Positions 1 through 11,227 are shown, counted from the first letter of the stretch. The stretch is DNA of 64,000 bases from Hyphomicrobiaceae bacterium (GCA_023384095.1 JAHDXT010000005.1:62001-126000); one strand, 5' to 3'. Notes: a model not told the origin generated them from the sequence alone. Program-made: numbers and translations.

Positions 1-497
1 GTGTAGACCGTGGTGTCGACGGCCCGCTTCTCGCCGCTCTCGAGCGTGACGATCTCCTTCGGCTCGCCGAAATAGGTGCCGCCGGTGAGCTCGCGCAGGA
101 TCAGGATATCGAGGCCCTCGACGATCTCGCGCTTCAGCGACGAGGCTTCCGCCAGTGCGGGGTAGCAGATGGCAGGGCGAAGGTTGGCGAACAGGTCCAT
201 CTCCCGCCGCAGGCGCAAGAGGCCCGCCTCGGGGCGGATGTCGTACGGCACCCTGTCCCACTTCGGCCCGCCGACGGAGCCGAACAGAACCGCGCCGGCC
301 CTCTGGGCCTTGTCCAGCGCAGCGTCCGTCAGCGGCGTGCCGTGCCTGTCGATGGCGGCGCCGCCGACGAGATCGGAGGATGCCTCGAAGGTCGCCTTAC
401 CCATGCCATTGAAGAAGGCGAGCACGCGCTCGACCTCGGCCATCACCTCGACGCCGATTCCATCACCGGGCAGCAGCAGCAGATTGTGCGTTGGCAT
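1..497 (-). CDS. leuB: 3-isopropylmalate dehydrogenase, N-terminal part
   Basis: The gene is cut by the left window edge; about 165 N-terminal residues are visible. LeuB oxidatively decarboxylates 3-isopropylmalate to 2-oxoisocaproate with NAD in leucine synthesis in the cytoplasm. The protein starts [15 protein letters not shown], the usual N-terminus of the isocitrate/isopropylmalate dehydrogenase family, and continues with the motifs GSVGGPKWD and RPEAGLL and then [11 protein letters not shown], which carries the Arg and Thr of the substrate region. I chose the ATG preceded by a purine-rich GGAAG. It diverges from the DsrE-family gene. The assignment to leuB rather than another family member rests on these motifs and is strong. 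Confidence 0.95.
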   Translation of the reverse strand, partial: MPTHNLLLLPGDGIGVEVMAEVERVLAFFNGMGKATFEASSDLVGGAAIDRHGTPLTDAALDKAQRAGAVLFGSVGGPKWDRVPYDIRPEAGLLRLRREMDLFANLRPAICYPALAEASSLKREIVEGLDILILRELTGGTYFGEPKEIVTLESGEKRAVDTTVY

Positions 498-667
498 TTC
501 GAGAGGCTTCCGTCTGTTGGGCGATCCCGGGCGAAGTGCTAGCCCGCTGCGGCGCACGGCGCAAGCAAGGCGATTGCGGCCCGGCATTCCGATGGCGAGG
601 CCGGAATTGCGGAATCCATTCGGTCGTGATTTTGTGGGCCGGCGGCGTTACGGCCATGGAGGAATGA

Positions 668-1168
668 ATGTCGAGGGACAACTTGGCTCGGACCGGCCTT
701 CTGGCGCTCGGCTTTCTGGCGCCCGGCTTTCTGGCGATCGTGCTGGCATTGGCGGCCGTGGGGACCGGCGCAACCGCGGGCGACAACGGCCGCTACGGCA
801 AGCAGAAGGTCGTCTACCATATCAACGAGGACGGCGGAGAGGCCAGCAAGGCCCACCTGCGGGCCCTCAACAACATCCAGAACCACATCAACGCCGTCGG
901 CGCCGAGAACATGGAGCTGAAGATCGTTCTGCACGGCGACGGCGTCAATGTGCTGAAGGACGCCGTGAGCAATCTCCGGCTGCAGGGGCAGGTGGTCAAC
1001 CTCAAGGACCAGAAGGTCTCGTTCGCCATCTGCAACAACACGCTCGTGCAGCGCAAGATCGACTACCAGAAGGATCTGTTCGAGGTGGACAAGGCCGATA
1101 TCGTCCCGTCCGGCGTCGCCGAGCTGTCTCACTTGCAGCAGCAGGGCTACACGTACGTCAAACCCTGA
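668..1168 (+). CDS. DsrE-family protein with N-terminal signal or anchor
   Basis: The 166-residue product has a hydrophobic segment at about residues 10-37 ending in an Ala/Gly-rich stretch, so it is probably exported or anchored to the inner membrane. The rest resembles the DsrE/DsrF-like fold of small proteins: a KVVYHINEDGG strand start, a helix with NNIQNHINAV, then KIVLHGDGVNVL and a Cys in FAICNNTL. Members of this family take part in sulfur transfer or have unknown function. A GGAGG lies just upstream of the start. It is divergent from leuB and convergent with the next gene. The specific function is unknown. Confidence 0.75.
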   Translation: MSRDNLARTGLLALGFLAPGFLAIVLALAAVGTGATAGDNGRYGKQKVVYHINEDGGEASKAHLRALNNIQNHINAVGAENMELKIVLHGDGVNVLKDAVSNLRLQGQVVNLKDQKVSFAICNNTLVQRKIDYQKDLFEVDKADIVPSGVAELSHLQQQGYTYVKP

Positions 1169-1202
1169 ACCGGGCGCTCCGCCGCTCGACCGAAGCTGCC
1201 GG

Positions 1203-1796
1203 TCAGCCGATGAACGGCAGCTTCCAAAGCAGCATGAACCCGTTGAGCGTCAGGAGCGATCCCAGCAGACCGAGAAAGCCGCTTGCCGTCAGCAGCATGT
1301 TGCCGCCGGAGACGATCGCCACCGAGGCCAGCACGATGGCGATCTGCAGCAGCGCCTGCCCGTAATCGAAATACGGATCGCGTTCCAGCGCCTGGTCCCG
1401 CCTCGTCTCGAGCGCCTTGCCTTTGTGGAACAGCTCGTCGAGGCCCTCGCCCGACACGGGGTCGCTGGTGAGCTGCGCGTCCAGCTTTCGATACTGCGCG
1501 ATCTTCTCGCCGAGGGCCGCCCGGGCTCTGTCGTCCAGTCCGGGTTGCGTCGCCAGCAGGATCTCGAGCTCGTCGATCTGCAGCCGCAGCGTGTGCCGCC
1601 GTACGTTCTTGGCCTGGAAGAACGCCCAGGTGTTGGCGGCCTCGATGTTCTTGCCGGTCGCCTCCTTGGCGGCATTGCCGCCGCCGACGGCACAGATCGC
1701 AAGCAGCACCGCGAGGCTGCCGATATAGACCGCGATCCAGCGGTCGCGCCCGGCGCTTTTCGCTTCGGCTGCGCTGCCGATGTCGCCGACGGCCAT
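1203..1796 (-). CDS. DUF4337-type membrane protein
   Basis: The 197-residue protein has one membrane segment near residues 22-45 and two near the C-terminus (about 145-195), with a charged, helical middle. The motif AANTWAFFQAKNVRR just after the first membrane segment is typical of the DUF4337 family, which has no known function. The ATG is preceded by GGAGGGGG, a clear ribosome site. It lies 41 bases downstream of gpmA on the same strand, so the two may be co-transcribed, but nothing visible links it to glycolysis. Confidence 0.7.
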   Translation of the reverse strand: MAVGDIGSAAEAKSAGRDRWIAVYIGSLAVLLAICAVGGGNAAKEATGKNIEAANTWAFFQAKNVRRHTLRLQIDELEILLATQPGLDDRARAALGEKIAQYRKLDAQLTSDPVSGEGLDELFHKGKALETRRDQALERDPYFDYGQALLQIAIVLASVAIVSGGNMLLTASGFLGLLGSLLTLNGFMLLWKLPFIG

Positions 1797-1837
1797 GCTC
1801 CACCCCCTCCCGGACGTTCTCCTCGGCCCCCGTCCAG

Positions 1838-2464
1838 TCAGACGCCGAGGATGCGCTTGGACCTGACCCGCCCGTCGCCATCGAGCTGATAGACGATGGG
1901 GACGCCAGTCGCGATCTCGAGGCGCACGATCTCCTCGCGCGTCAAGCCGTCGAGCTTCATCACGATCGAGCGGAGCGAGTTTCCGTGGGCCGCGACGATC
2001 ACGTTGCGCCCTGCCTTCACCTGCGGCCAGATCCTGTCCTCGTAGTAGGGCAGCGTGCGGGCGGCGGTGTCCGCGAGGCTTTCGCCCCCCGGCGGATTGA
2101 CATCGTAGCTGCGCCGCCAGATATGCACCTGGCTCTCGCCCCACCGGCGCCGCGCGTCGTCCTTGTTCAGGCCCGACAGGTCGCCGTAGTCCCGCTCGTT
2201 CAGCGCCTGGTCGGCGTGCGTGACGAGGCCGGCCTGGCCGAGCTCGCCGAGGATGATGTCCAGCGTGCGCTGGGCCCGCTTGAGCACGCTCGTGAACGCC
2301 ACGTCGAACCTGTAGCCCTCGGCCGCGAGGAGCCGCCCGGCCCTGCGCGCCTCCTCGATCCCCTTCTCGGAGAGGTCCGGATCGCGCCAGCCGGTGAACA
2401 GGTTGAGCTTGTTCCACTCGCTCTCGCCGTGACGGACCAGCACGAGCACGTTGTCAGCCGCCAT
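1838..2464 (-). CDS. gpmA: 2,3-bisphosphoglycerate-dependent phosphoglycerate mutase
   Basis: This 208-residue cytoplasmic enzyme interconverts 3- and 2-phosphoglycerate in glycolysis and gluconeogenesis. The RHGESEWN motif carries the phospho-accepting histidine at residue 12; [13 protein letters not shown] and the second active-site histidine in AAHGNSLRS are also present. The length matches the short alphaproteobacterial form, which lacks part of the E. coli C-terminal tail. I chose the internal ATG ([10 protein letters not shown]) with AGGACA upstream rather than a longer start 13 codons earlier, because the family begins right before this strand. It sits 76 bases downstream of dapB on the same strand. 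Confidence 0.95.
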   Translation of the reverse strand: MAADNVLVLVRHGESEWNKLNLFTGWRDPDLSEKGIEEARRAGRLLAAEGYRFDVAFTSVLKRAQRTLDIILGELGQAGLVTHADQALNERDYGDLSGLNKDDARRRWGESQVHIWRRSYDVNPPGGESLADTAARTLPYYEDRIWPQVKAGRNVIVAAHGNSLRSIVMKLDGLTREEIVRLEIATGVPIVYQLDGDGRVRSKRILGV

Positions 2465-2540
2465 TGTCCTGCCCTGAGCCTCTTCCTCGTCGCTCTCTGT
2501 CACTGCCTCTCGAACGCGCCGTCACGCCGGCCGCGGCGGC

Positions 2541-3347
2541 TCAGATGCCCAGAACGTCCATCATGGAGTAGAGGCCCGGGCCCTTGCCGCGTCCCCACAG
2601 GGCGGCCCGCACGGCGCCGCGGGCGAAGATCCCGCGGTCGGTGGCGCGGTGCGTCAGCTCGATGCGCTCGCCTTCGCCGGCGAACAGAACCGTATGCTCG
2701 CCGACCACGTTCCCGCCGCGCAGCGTGGCGTAGCCGATGTCGCCGCGGCGGCGCGGTCCGGTGTGGCCGTCGCGCACGCGCACGCTGCGCTCCTCGTGCG
2801 AGACGCCCCGGCCTTCGGCGGCAGCTTCTCCCAGCATCAGCGCCGTCCCGGAGGGGGCATCGACCTTGTGCTTGTGATGCATCTCGAGGATTTCGATGTC
2901 GAAGTCCTCGTCGAGGGCCTGCGCCACCTTGCGGGTGAGCGCGACCAGCAGGTTGACGCCGAGACTCATGTTGCCGGCCTTGACGATGGTCGCATGGCGG
3001 GCTGCGGCGGCGATCGCGGCGTCGTCCTGCTCCGACAAGCCAGTGGTGCCGAGCACGTGCACGATGCGCGCGTTGGCCGAAAGCCCGGCGAACTCGACCG
3101 ACGATTTGGGGGTCGTGAAGTCGAGGACGGCGTCGGCGCGGGCGATGAGCTCCAGCGGGTCGTCGGTGATCTTGACGCCGAGGCTGCCGATGCCGGCGAG
3201 AAAGCCGATGTCCTGCTCGAGGGCCAGCGAGCCCGCGCGCTCGGTGCCGCCCACCACGGTGCATCCGGGGGTGGCGTGGGCTGCGCGGACGAGCTCGCGC
3301 CCCATTCGCCCCGCAGCACCCATGACCGCGATCTTCATATCGCTCAT
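2541..3347 (-). CDS. dapB: 4-hydroxy-tetrahydrodipicolinate reductase
   Basis: DapB reduces 4-hydroxy-tetrahydrodipicolinate with NAD(P)H in the diaminopimelate/lysine pathway. The 268-residue protein has the Rossmann motif [10 protein letters not shown] at about residues 10-19 and the catalytic and substrate-binding signature [14 protein letters not shown] in the middle. The length is normal for the family. The start [10 protein letters not shown] is supported by a strong GGGGAGGAG just upstream; an in-frame start 12 codons earlier would add a tail not seen in the family. dapF of the same pathway lies near the other end of the window, so the pathway genes are scattered here. Confidence 0.97.
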   Translation of the reverse strand: MSDMKIAVMGAAGRMGRELVRAAHATPGCTVVGGTERAGSLALEQDIGFLAGIGSLGVKITDDPLELIARADAVLDFTTPKSSVEFAGLSANARIVHVLGTTGLSEQDDAAIAAAARHATIVKAGNMSLGVNLLVALTRKVAQALDEDFDIEILEMHHKHKVDAPSGTALMLGEAAAEGRGVSHEERSVRVRDGHTGPRRRGDIGYATLRGGNVVGEHTVLFAGEGERIELTHRATDRGIFARGAVRAALWGRGKGPGLYSMMDVLGI

Positions 3348-3533
3348 CAGCTCCTCCCCTGGGAACGGAAGCTGGCGGGGCATATAGCAGAGAGCCGGGC
3401 GGAATAGAACGGCCGGTCTGAGACTGCGGCGCCGGGTGTGCCATCCGCGCCAGGGTGCGCCGTCGCAGGCCGGATCGGCTCGCGGGCTTCGGCCGGGGCG
3501 CGGAAGGTCAGCCGGTTGTGAGCTTTGGGCTTT

Positions 3534-4043
3534 TCAGGTCCAGGCGAATGCGACCTTCTCGAGCTTGGCGCCGCCGATCCGGTCGAACGCCTTGGCGACC
3601 GGCCGCCCGCCCCGCCGCCAGTAGAACTCGATCGCCGGCGTATTGTCGGACAGGGCCCAGCAGATCAATCCCTTGATCCGGCGCTCGTCCATCGCGTGCC
3701 GGCAGGCCTCGAAAAGCAGCTCGCCGAAACCTAGGCCCTGGTAGGTGGGCGCAAGATAGATCTCGTAGATCTCGCCCTGGTAGGTCCCGCGGCTGCGCGC
3801 GGAGCCCCATGTCGCATATCCTGCGATCTCGCGCCCGACCTCGAGGACGAAGATGCTGTCGCCCGACCGCACGGCGTTGGCCCACCATTCCTGGCCGCGG
3901 CGGCGGATCATGCTCTCGAGATGCAGGTGCGGGATGATGCCGCGGTACGCAACCTGCCAGGAATCGCGGAAGACCTCGGCGAGTGCTTTGGCATCGGCCG
4001 GCTTGCCGCGTCTGACTCGGACTTGTGAGCTGGACCCCAACAT
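3534..4043 (-). CDS. GNAT family N-acetyltransferase
   Basis: The 169-residue protein has the GNAT fold: an N-terminal strand (VRVRRGKPADAKALAEVF), the central strand EIYEIYLAP, and the acetyl-CoA loop in TYQGLGFGELLFEAC, which matches the Q/RxxGxG/A motif A. The C-terminal ALSDNTPAIEFYWRRGGRPV is typical of motif B. The substrate cannot be read from the sequence; GNAT members acetylate amino acids, antibiotics, proteins or small amines. It is followed by a gap of 186 bases before dapB and is separated from the phasin gene by a probable terminator. Confidence 0.85.
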   Translation of the reverse strand: MLGSSSQVRVRRGKPADAKALAEVFRDSWQVAYRGIIPHLHLESMIRRRGQEWWANAVRSGDSIFVLEVGREIAGYATWGSARSRGTYQGEIYEIYLAPTYQGLGFGELLFEACRHAMDERRIKGLICWALSDNTPAIEFYWRRGGRPVAKAFDRIGGAKLEKVAFAWT

Positions 4044-4141
4044 AGGTCCAGTATAAAGCGCGACCCCCAGTTGCTTGCAACGTTCTTCTGGCGAGAATCG
4101 TTCCCTCCGCGTTCACACGTCACATGTTGCCGACGCGGAAA

Positions 4142-4166
4142 GGGCCCGAAGCATTGCTCCGGGCCC
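4142..4166 (-). terminator. Probable intrinsic terminator of the phasin gene
   Basis: The arms GGGCCCG and CGGGCCC pair perfectly, and the stem extends by a few more pairs around a tiny loop with one mismatch. On the minus strand, the phasin transcript, the hairpin is followed by TTTCC. It lies 43 bases after the phasin stop codon and before the acetyltransferase start. Confidence 0.6.
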
Positions 4167-4208
4167 GTCCTCGTCGAGGTCGCTGCGCTGCCGCTATCTC
4201 TGCGCCGG

Positions 4209-4664
4209 TCAGCCGCCGTTCTTCATCTGATCGTAGGTCCGGCTGGCGACCGCGTTCATCGACTCGAACGTCTGCCGCGCCACTTTGGTCGAGAGCTCGA
4301 ACAGCTCCTTCGTCTGCGCGCTGGCGGCCGCGAGCTGCTGCTGGAAGAAGTCGGCCTGCAGACGGGCCGCCTCGGGCAGAGTGCGCGCGCGTGCGATGGC
4401 CTGGGCGGCATCGAAAGCCGCCTCGGTATTGGCGGTCGTGTTGGTGAGCACCTTCTCGCCGAGCGCGCGGGCGCCGGCATGAGCGGTCATCATCACCTCC
4501 TCCATGACCTTCACGCTGTCCTTGGTCACGGCGTTGATCTTCTGGTAAGCGTCGCGGGTCTTGGCGACGCTCTCCTCGGCGAATGCCTGGACATTCTCGG
4601 GGATGCGCGCGTCCTTGGCGGCGCTGAACATCTCCTGCGCCTGGCGGGTGAACTGCTCGTTCAT
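4209..4664 (-). CDS. Phasin family protein
   Basis: The 151-residue product is an almost wholly helical, amphipathic protein rich in Ala, Thr and Gln, with no signal peptide. It matches the Phasin_2 type of Rhizobiales: FAEESVAKTRDAYQKI, the ARALGEKVLTNTTANTEAAFD stretch and the C-terminal LSTKVARQTFESMNAVASR. Phasins coat polyhydroxyalkanoate granules and control their size and number; some rhizobial homologs have lost that link and act as general granule or stress proteins. AGGAGA precedes the ATG. No PHA synthase gene is in the window. Upstream lie direct repeats and a promoter that may be under PhaR-type control. Confidence 0.85.
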   Translation of the reverse strand: MNEQFTRQAQEMFSAAKDARIPENVQAFAEESVAKTRDAYQKINAVTKDSVKVMEEVMMTAHAGARALGEKVLTNTTANTEAAFDAAQAIARARTLPEAARLQADFFQQQLAAASAQTKELFELSTKVARQTFESMNAVASRTYDQMKNGG

Positions 4665-4749
4665 GAAGCTTCTCCTGATAAGAGCAATATGTTGACGTGA
4701 TCGCTTGCGGAGCCTGACGGGGGGATCGCTCCGCGAAACCGATATGCAG

Positions 4750-4791
4750 GTTCTAGCCAATTCTATTGTGCAATGCAATATGAATTGTGCA
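4750..4791 (-). promoter_or_regulatory. Phasin promoter with overlapping direct repeats
   Basis: On the minus strand I read TTGCAT, a 17-base spacer and TAGAAC as a plausible sigma-70 promoter, about 86-114 bases before the phasin start. Two copies of ATTGTGCA (plus strand, 4765-4772 and 4784-4791) lie 19 bases apart and overlap or flank the -35 box. One of them runs into TGCAATGCA, a small dyad. The TGC/GCA-rich pattern resembles sites of PhaR-type PHA regulators, but that is inference. Confidence 0.4.
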
Positions 4792-4830
4792 TCGCCGCAT
4801 GACGAGTTGTCGCACATTGGCGACAAGACT

Positions 4831-6165
4831 TCAACGCTGGACTTCGAGCGCGGGGAACAGGTCGCGATAGCCCATCGCAGCAGGATCGAAGCGCACGTCC
4901 TGGGGCCGCAGCGGGCGGGCGAACGCGAGCCCCGCCAGCGAACGGCACCGCGAGATCGCCACGTAGGTCTGCCCATGGGCGAACGTTCCGCGGCCGAGGT
5001 CGATGTAAACCCTGTCGAGGGTCAATCCCTGGCTCTTGTGGATAGTCAGCGCCCATGCCAGCCGCAGGGGGAACTGCTTGAACGTGCCGGCAACCGTCTC
5101 GACGATCTTCTGCGCGGACTGGTCGTAGGCATAGCGGCGGTTCTCCCACGCCGCGGGCTCGACCTCGTGCTCCTCGCCGTCGAGCTCGACCCACACCTGC
5201 TTGTCCTTTAGCCGGCTGATGCGGGCGATGGTGCCGTTGACCCATCGTCTGTCCGCGTCGTTGCGCAGCAGGATCACTTTGGCTCCCGGCTTGAGCAGCA
5301 GCGTGCTGTCGGTCGGCTGGGCGCCGCCGCTGAAGTCGCCGGTGATGCCCGCCTCGTAGGCCAGGGCGCGGCCGGGCAGCGCCTCGAGATAGGCGATGTT
5401 GATGCGGTTGGCAGCGGCATTGGTCGGCGTCAGGATGACGAACGGGTCGCCTTCGGCGAGAGTCCGGATCGGGCTGACGCGGCTGTTCAGCAGCTCCAGG
5501 TCGCCGGCATTCACGTCGCCTTCACGGATGTGGTCGAGCACGCCGAGAAGGGCCTCGTCGTCCTGGCGGAACACGCGCTTCAGCTCGACGAGCGCCGTGC
5601 CGGCGCCATCCCGCAGGGCGGGCACGTTGAAGAAGAACGGCCCGCCGAAGCTCGCGTCCAGATGCTCGGCGACTTCAGCTTCCTGCACCACCGGAGGGAG
5701 TTGATGCAGGTCGCCGAACAGCAGCAGCCGCACGCCGCCGAAAGGCTCCCGCGGCCGCCCCCGGTTGACGCGGAGCGCCTGGTCGATCGCCCACATCAGG
5801 TCGGACCGAACCATTGAAACCTCATCGATGATGAGGAACGCGAGCCGCCGCATGACACCGGCGTTGCGGCTGCGCCGGATGTCCTCGGGTCGGATCAGGC
5901 GCGGCGGAAAACCGAAGAACGAGTGGATCGTCTGGCCCCCGACGTTGACGGCTGCGAGCCCCGTCGGCGCCAGCACGGCGCCCTCGCCGCCGATGGTCTC
6001 GCGCAGGCAGCGGAGCAGCGTCGACTTGCCGGTCCCCGCGCGGCCGGTCACGAACAGGTTGCCGGCGCCCTCCATGTCCGGGAAGGCGCCCGCCAGCTCG
6101 TGCTCCACCGTGACCTGGATCCCGTTCGGCCACATCGAGCTGCTGGCTGGTCGAGGGGCCATCAT
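4831..6165 (-). CDS. PIF1/RecD-like superfamily 1 DNA helicase
   Basis: The 444-residue protein is an ATP-dependent SF1B helicase. Walker A is GRAGTGKSTLL, followed by APTGLAAVNVGGQTIHSFF (motif Ia), the Walker B motif LIIDEVSMV, LLFGDLHQLPPV (motif III), and the C-terminal motif TIHKSQGLTLDRVYI with YVAISRCRS. These are the signatures of the Pif1 family, which unwinds 5'-to-3', often at forks or G4 structures. No extra domains are visible. The start is uncertain: I use the first of two adjacent ATGs, 15 bases after the typA stop codon. The closely spaced position suggests it could be co-transcribed with typA. Confidence 0.85.
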   Translation of the reverse strand: MMAPRPASSSMWPNGIQVTVEHELAGAFPDMEGAGNLFVTGRAGTGKSTLLRCLRETIGGEGAVLAPTGLAAVNVGGQTIHSFFGFPPRLIRPEDIRRSRNAGVMRRLAFLIIDEVSMVRSDLMWAIDQALRVNRGRPREPFGGVRLLLFGDLHQLPPVVQEAEVAEHLDASFGGPFFFNVPALRDGAGTALVELKRVFRQDDEALLGVLDHIREGDVNAGDLELLNSRVSPIRTLAEGDPFVILTPTNAAANRINIAYLEALPGRALAYEAGITGDFSGGAQPTDSTLLLKPGAKVILLRNDADRRWVNGTIARISRLKDKQVWVELDGEEHEVEPAAWENRRYAYDQSAQKIVETVAGTFKQFPLRLAWALTIHKSQGLTLDRVYIDLGRGTFAHGQTYVAISRCRSLAGLAFARPLRPQDVRFDPAAMGYRDLFPALEVQR

Positions 6166-6179
6166 CGGTAAGGCCCCGC

Positions 6180-8009
<1,830 letters not shown>

Positions 8010-8092
8010 GAATCTCACGAGTTGCGGCGCAAAAATCAGCGCCGGAGGTAACACAACTGGTCTCATCCCGCCAGCAGCCCGGACTTCGCAGC

Positions 8093-8767
8093 CTAATGGC
8101 CGCGGGCGGGACGGAGCGGCAGGTCTGATTCTCGATCCTCCAGCGGCGTCAGGGCGGTCTGGTGCAGCCGCGGACGCAGCCCAAGTCGCAACAGCTCTAC
8201 GATCCTGGGCGGAGTCAGGACATCGACGGCTCGATCCGGGCCCAAGTGCGCGCCGGCCAGGTAGCCGTCAGGTGTCCACGTGAGGAGGTCCCCGCCCGCG
8301 ATCAGATGGGGGCGGTCCTCGACGCGCACAATGGTTCCCGCGGGGAGTTTGCCGAGCCGGAGCCGATGCGTGCGCTTGCTTCCCCCCGGCCCGAGCCGCT
8401 CGCCGTGGAGCACGGTGTCCATGTGCGCGGCATCGGCACGGCCGGCGCGGCCCTCGGCCTCAGCCCACAACGTTGCGAAGGCGAGGGCGTCAGCCCGGCG
8501 GCATTCGAAGCAGGGCCGGTGGCCGGCCGCGAGCGCCGTCGCCTCGTCGAGGAAGAACAGCTCGGTGTAGCGCCCCGGCGCCATCACCTGTCGATGGCGG
8601 CCTCTGAACGCCAGCTCGCAGCAGATCCACTGCCGAGATACCCAGCGGCGACGGCCTAACGATTTGTCGGGCCGATGCAGACAGCCGCCGCGGTTGCCCA
8701 TCATCGTTCCCCGCGCTGCTACGGCGATGAGGTCACCTTCCGGCGTCACTCGGTTCTGGCGGGGCAT
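8093..8767 (-). CDS. Conserved-looking hypothetical protein
   Basis: I do not recognise a domain. The 224-residue protein is soluble and rich in Arg and Leu. It contains a CFECRRADALAFATLWAEAEG stretch with two Cys three residues apart, and a C-terminal half that looks beta-rich (LPAGTIVRVEDRPHLIAGGDLLTWTPDGY). The codon use and GC-rich third positions match its neighbours, so it is likely a real gene. The start is uncertain: ATG is used here, but a GTG ten codons upstream would overlap the mscS stop codon and allow translational coupling. Confidence 0.6.
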   Translation of the reverse strand: MPRQNRVTPEGDLIAVAARGTMMGNRGGCLHRPDKSLGRRRWVSRQWICCELAFRGRHRQVMAPGRYTELFFLDEATALAAGHRPCFECRRADALAFATLWAEAEGRAGRADAAHMDTVLHGERLGPGGSKRTHRLRLGKLPAGTIVRVEDRPHLIAGGDLLTWTPDGYLAGAHLGPDRAVDVLTPPRIVELLRLGLRPRLHQTALTPLEDRESDLPLRPARGH

Positions 8768-8800
8768 GCCTGTAATTTCTGCCACCCGCCTTGTCACCTG

Positions 8801-11137
8801 TCATCCCGTTCCCGATGCGATCGCAGCCGCTCCGACTGCGTCCCGCTCGCCCGGGCCGAGCTCTCTGCCGCTGTCGGTCACGCGGACCCTCACCTCGCGG
8901 CTCGCGAAGCCGATGCCCTCGCGTTCGAACAAGGCCCTGATCTCGGCGTAGACGCGGCTGCGCACCGGCCATTGATTGCCGGGCTTCGTCATGAACTTGA
9001 CGCGCACGATCATCGCCGAGTCGTCCATCTCGATGACGCCTTGGGATTTCAAGGGCTGCAGGAACTTCGGCCCGATTTCCGGGTCCTGCAGCAGCTTCGT
9101 ACCCAGTGCCTTGATCAGCCGACGCACCTTGTCGACGTCGGTATCGAACGTGAGCCGCAGCGGCAGCTTCATGATCACCCAGTCGCGCGAGTAGTTCTTG
9201 AGGTGCTTGATCTCGCCGAACGGGATGGTGTTGAGCGGGCCGTTCTGGTGGCGAAGCTGCATGGAGCGGATCGAGATGCTCTCCACCGTCCCCTTCACGT
9301 CGCCGACCTCGACGTACTCGCCTCGCCGGAACGCGTCGTCGGCGAGAAAGAAGATGCCCGAGATGATGTCGCGCACCAGGGCCTGCGACCCGAAGCCGAG
9401 GGCGATGCCGACGATGCCGGCGCCCGCCAGCAGAGGTCCGGTGTTGATGCCGAGCGCGCCGAGGATGGCGAGCGCCGCGAACACGAGGATGAAGATCTGC
9501 GCGCTCCAGCGCAGCAGCGGGAACAGCGTCAGGATGCGCGAGCCCTCGCGTCCGCCCTCGAGCTCGCCGTGCTCGTCGGATTGCTCGATCTTGATGCGTG
9601 CACGCTCGATCGCCAGTTGCCGCTCGATCCAGATCCTCACTGCTTCCGAGGCGCCGTAGGCGAGCAGCACGAGCAGGACGATCTCGAACAGAGCGCCCGC
9701 GACCCGTTCGCCGACGCCACGCTCGGCGATGCGCAGCAGGTCGATGTCCCAGAGCCGGATCAGGACCACGAACACGGCAAGCGCCGCCAGCGTCCGGAGA
9801 ATGCGGACAAGGCCACGCTGCGTCTGCAGGTGCGCGCTCTGCAGCGCCTGGCTCAGCAACGGATTCGCGGGCAGCAGGCCTCTGACAAGCGGCCGGATTC
9901 CGAGCTCGATGGCCGGGAGCAGGAGGACGAGCGCCAGGGTGAGATGCAGAGCGGCCAGCGACACCTGCTCCACGTGACCGGTAGCGACCAATACGGCAGC
10001 CACCAGCCACTGCACGGCGATGACGGCGACGGCCAGCCCGGGCCAGAGTCTGGCCACCTGCCGCCATGCTGCCGTCTCCTCGCCACGCGTGTCGATGAGC
10101 ATTCTCGAGAGCGCCCGCCGGGCGCTCCAGATGGTGGACCCCGCCAGGGCATAGGCGAGCGTGATCGACCAGAACGCGATGCCTGTCCGGACCTGGGCGA
10201 AACCGAACTGCGAGGTCCACCGGAACAAGCCGTGACCGGCCACGAGGATGGCGGCGATCAGGACAGTGCGGTTCATGAGGAAGCGGGCGCTGGCGTCGTC
10301 GAGAGGGAAAAGCCTCAGGTCGGCGCGGCGCGGGGCGAACAGGAAACGCGCGATCACCCACACGAGCCAGATGAGCGATACGGAGCCGATGACGAGGTTG
10401 GCCGAGAAGAAATCGCCAGGCGGGCTCCCGAGCAGAAGGAAGGCCGAGAGCATTGCGACGGCGAAAAATGCTGCCAGCCCCCCGAGTTGCAGGAGGAGCC
10501 TGGACATTAGTATGTGCACCGATTGCATCAGGCTCGCCGGCCGCGCCGCCTTGCGCACATACCCGTTGACGACCCATGCGGCGGCGAGCCCCGCCGCAAC
10601 GGCGGCCGCAAGGGAGATGAGGAAACGAGCACCGCTCACCGCCGGCCGGCCGTCCAGGAATGTCTCGAAGCTCGCCGCCACCACGGTCGGCACGGCAGGA
10701 AGCCGCACGACGTTCTCGACGATCTCGGTCCACAGCGCCTTCGCGGTTCGACCGGCGACGCGCAGCAGCGGCTCGCGCGGCGCCTCGCGAGCGGATCGCG
10801 CGGCGGCCTCGGCGTCGAGCCGCTGGATGAGCACTCCGCGCACCTGCTCGTCGCTCAGGCGGGAGACGTAGTCGCGGGCGCCATCGGGTGTCGGCGGCGG
10901 GGGCGGAGGGGCATCCGCCGCCTGGGCTGCGATGCCTGCAGCAGGCGGAGGCCTGCTCTGAGCCGCACTGGCAATCCCCGCTATGGCGCAAAGGCAGGAG
11001 AGGAGGACGCCGACAAGCATCCACGCCCGGGGCGGCGGGAGGACTCCGCTCGCAGCGGCCGGCGGCTGCAAGGGGCGCTCGCTGCCCGGTCTGGCTGGAT
11101 AGAGCAGGAACGAGATGACAGAGAATGTGAGCCGCAT
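8801..11137 (-). CDS. Large MscS-type mechanosensitive channel
   Basis: The 778-residue membrane protein has an N-terminal signal-like segment, a Pro-rich periplasmic stretch (seven prolines in a row near residue 80), about ten predicted membrane helices and a C-terminal MscS module. The pore helix and beta domain are clear: GAGIVGIALGFGSQALVRDIISG, then FRRGEYVEVGDVKGTVESISIRSMQLR and GEIKHLKNYSRDW. MscS channels open under membrane tension and release solutes on osmotic downshift. The size puts it with the YnaI/YbiO/MscM-like large members. It overlaps or nearly touches the hypothetical gene downstream. Confidence 0.9.
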   Translation of the reverse strand: MRLTFSVISFLLYPARPGSERPLQPPAAASGVLPPPRAWMLVGVLLSCLCAIAGIASAAQSRPPPAAGIAAQAADAPPPPPPTPDGARDYVSRLSDEQVRGVLIQRLDAEAAARSAREAPREPLLRVAGRTAKALWTEIVENVVRLPAVPTVVAASFETFLDGRPAVSGARFLISLAAAVAAGLAAAWVVNGYVRKAARPASLMQSVHILMSRLLLQLGGLAAFFAVAMLSAFLLLGSPPGDFFSANLVIGSVSLIWLVWVIARFLFAPRRADLRLFPLDDASARFLMNRTVLIAAILVAGHGLFRWTSQFGFAQVRTGIAFWSITLAYALAGSTIWSARRALSRMLIDTRGEETAAWRQVARLWPGLAVAVIAVQWLVAAVLVATGHVEQVSLAALHLTLALVLLLPAIELGIRPLVRGLLPANPLLSQALQSAHLQTQRGLVRILRTLAALAVFVVLIRLWDIDLLRIAERGVGERVAGALFEIVLLVLLAYGASEAVRIWIERQLAIERARIKIEQSDEHGELEGGREGSRILTLFPLLRWSAQIFILVFAALAILGALGINTGPLLAGAGIVGIALGFGSQALVRDIISGIFFLADDAFRRGEYVEVGDVKGTVESISIRSMQLRHQNGPLNTIPFGEIKHLKNYSRDWVIMKLPLRLTFDTDVDKVRRLIKALGTKLLQDPEIGPKFLQPLKSQGVIEMDDSAMIVRVKFMTKPGNQWPVRSRVYAEIRALFEREGIGFASREVRVRVTDSGRELGPGERDAVGAAAIASGTG

Positions 11138-11227
11138 GGCACAAGCTCCAGAAAGCTCGGCAAGCTCGCCTTGAGCACTTCGTGTGATCGCGACCCTAGC
11201 GCATCCGACCCCCGGCGGCATATTCCG

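Noticed and set aside
8675-10510. Long open frame opposite the MscS channel gene
   Set aside because: Low-complexity Arg/Asp/His/Gln-rich translation with no motif, typical of a shadow frame.
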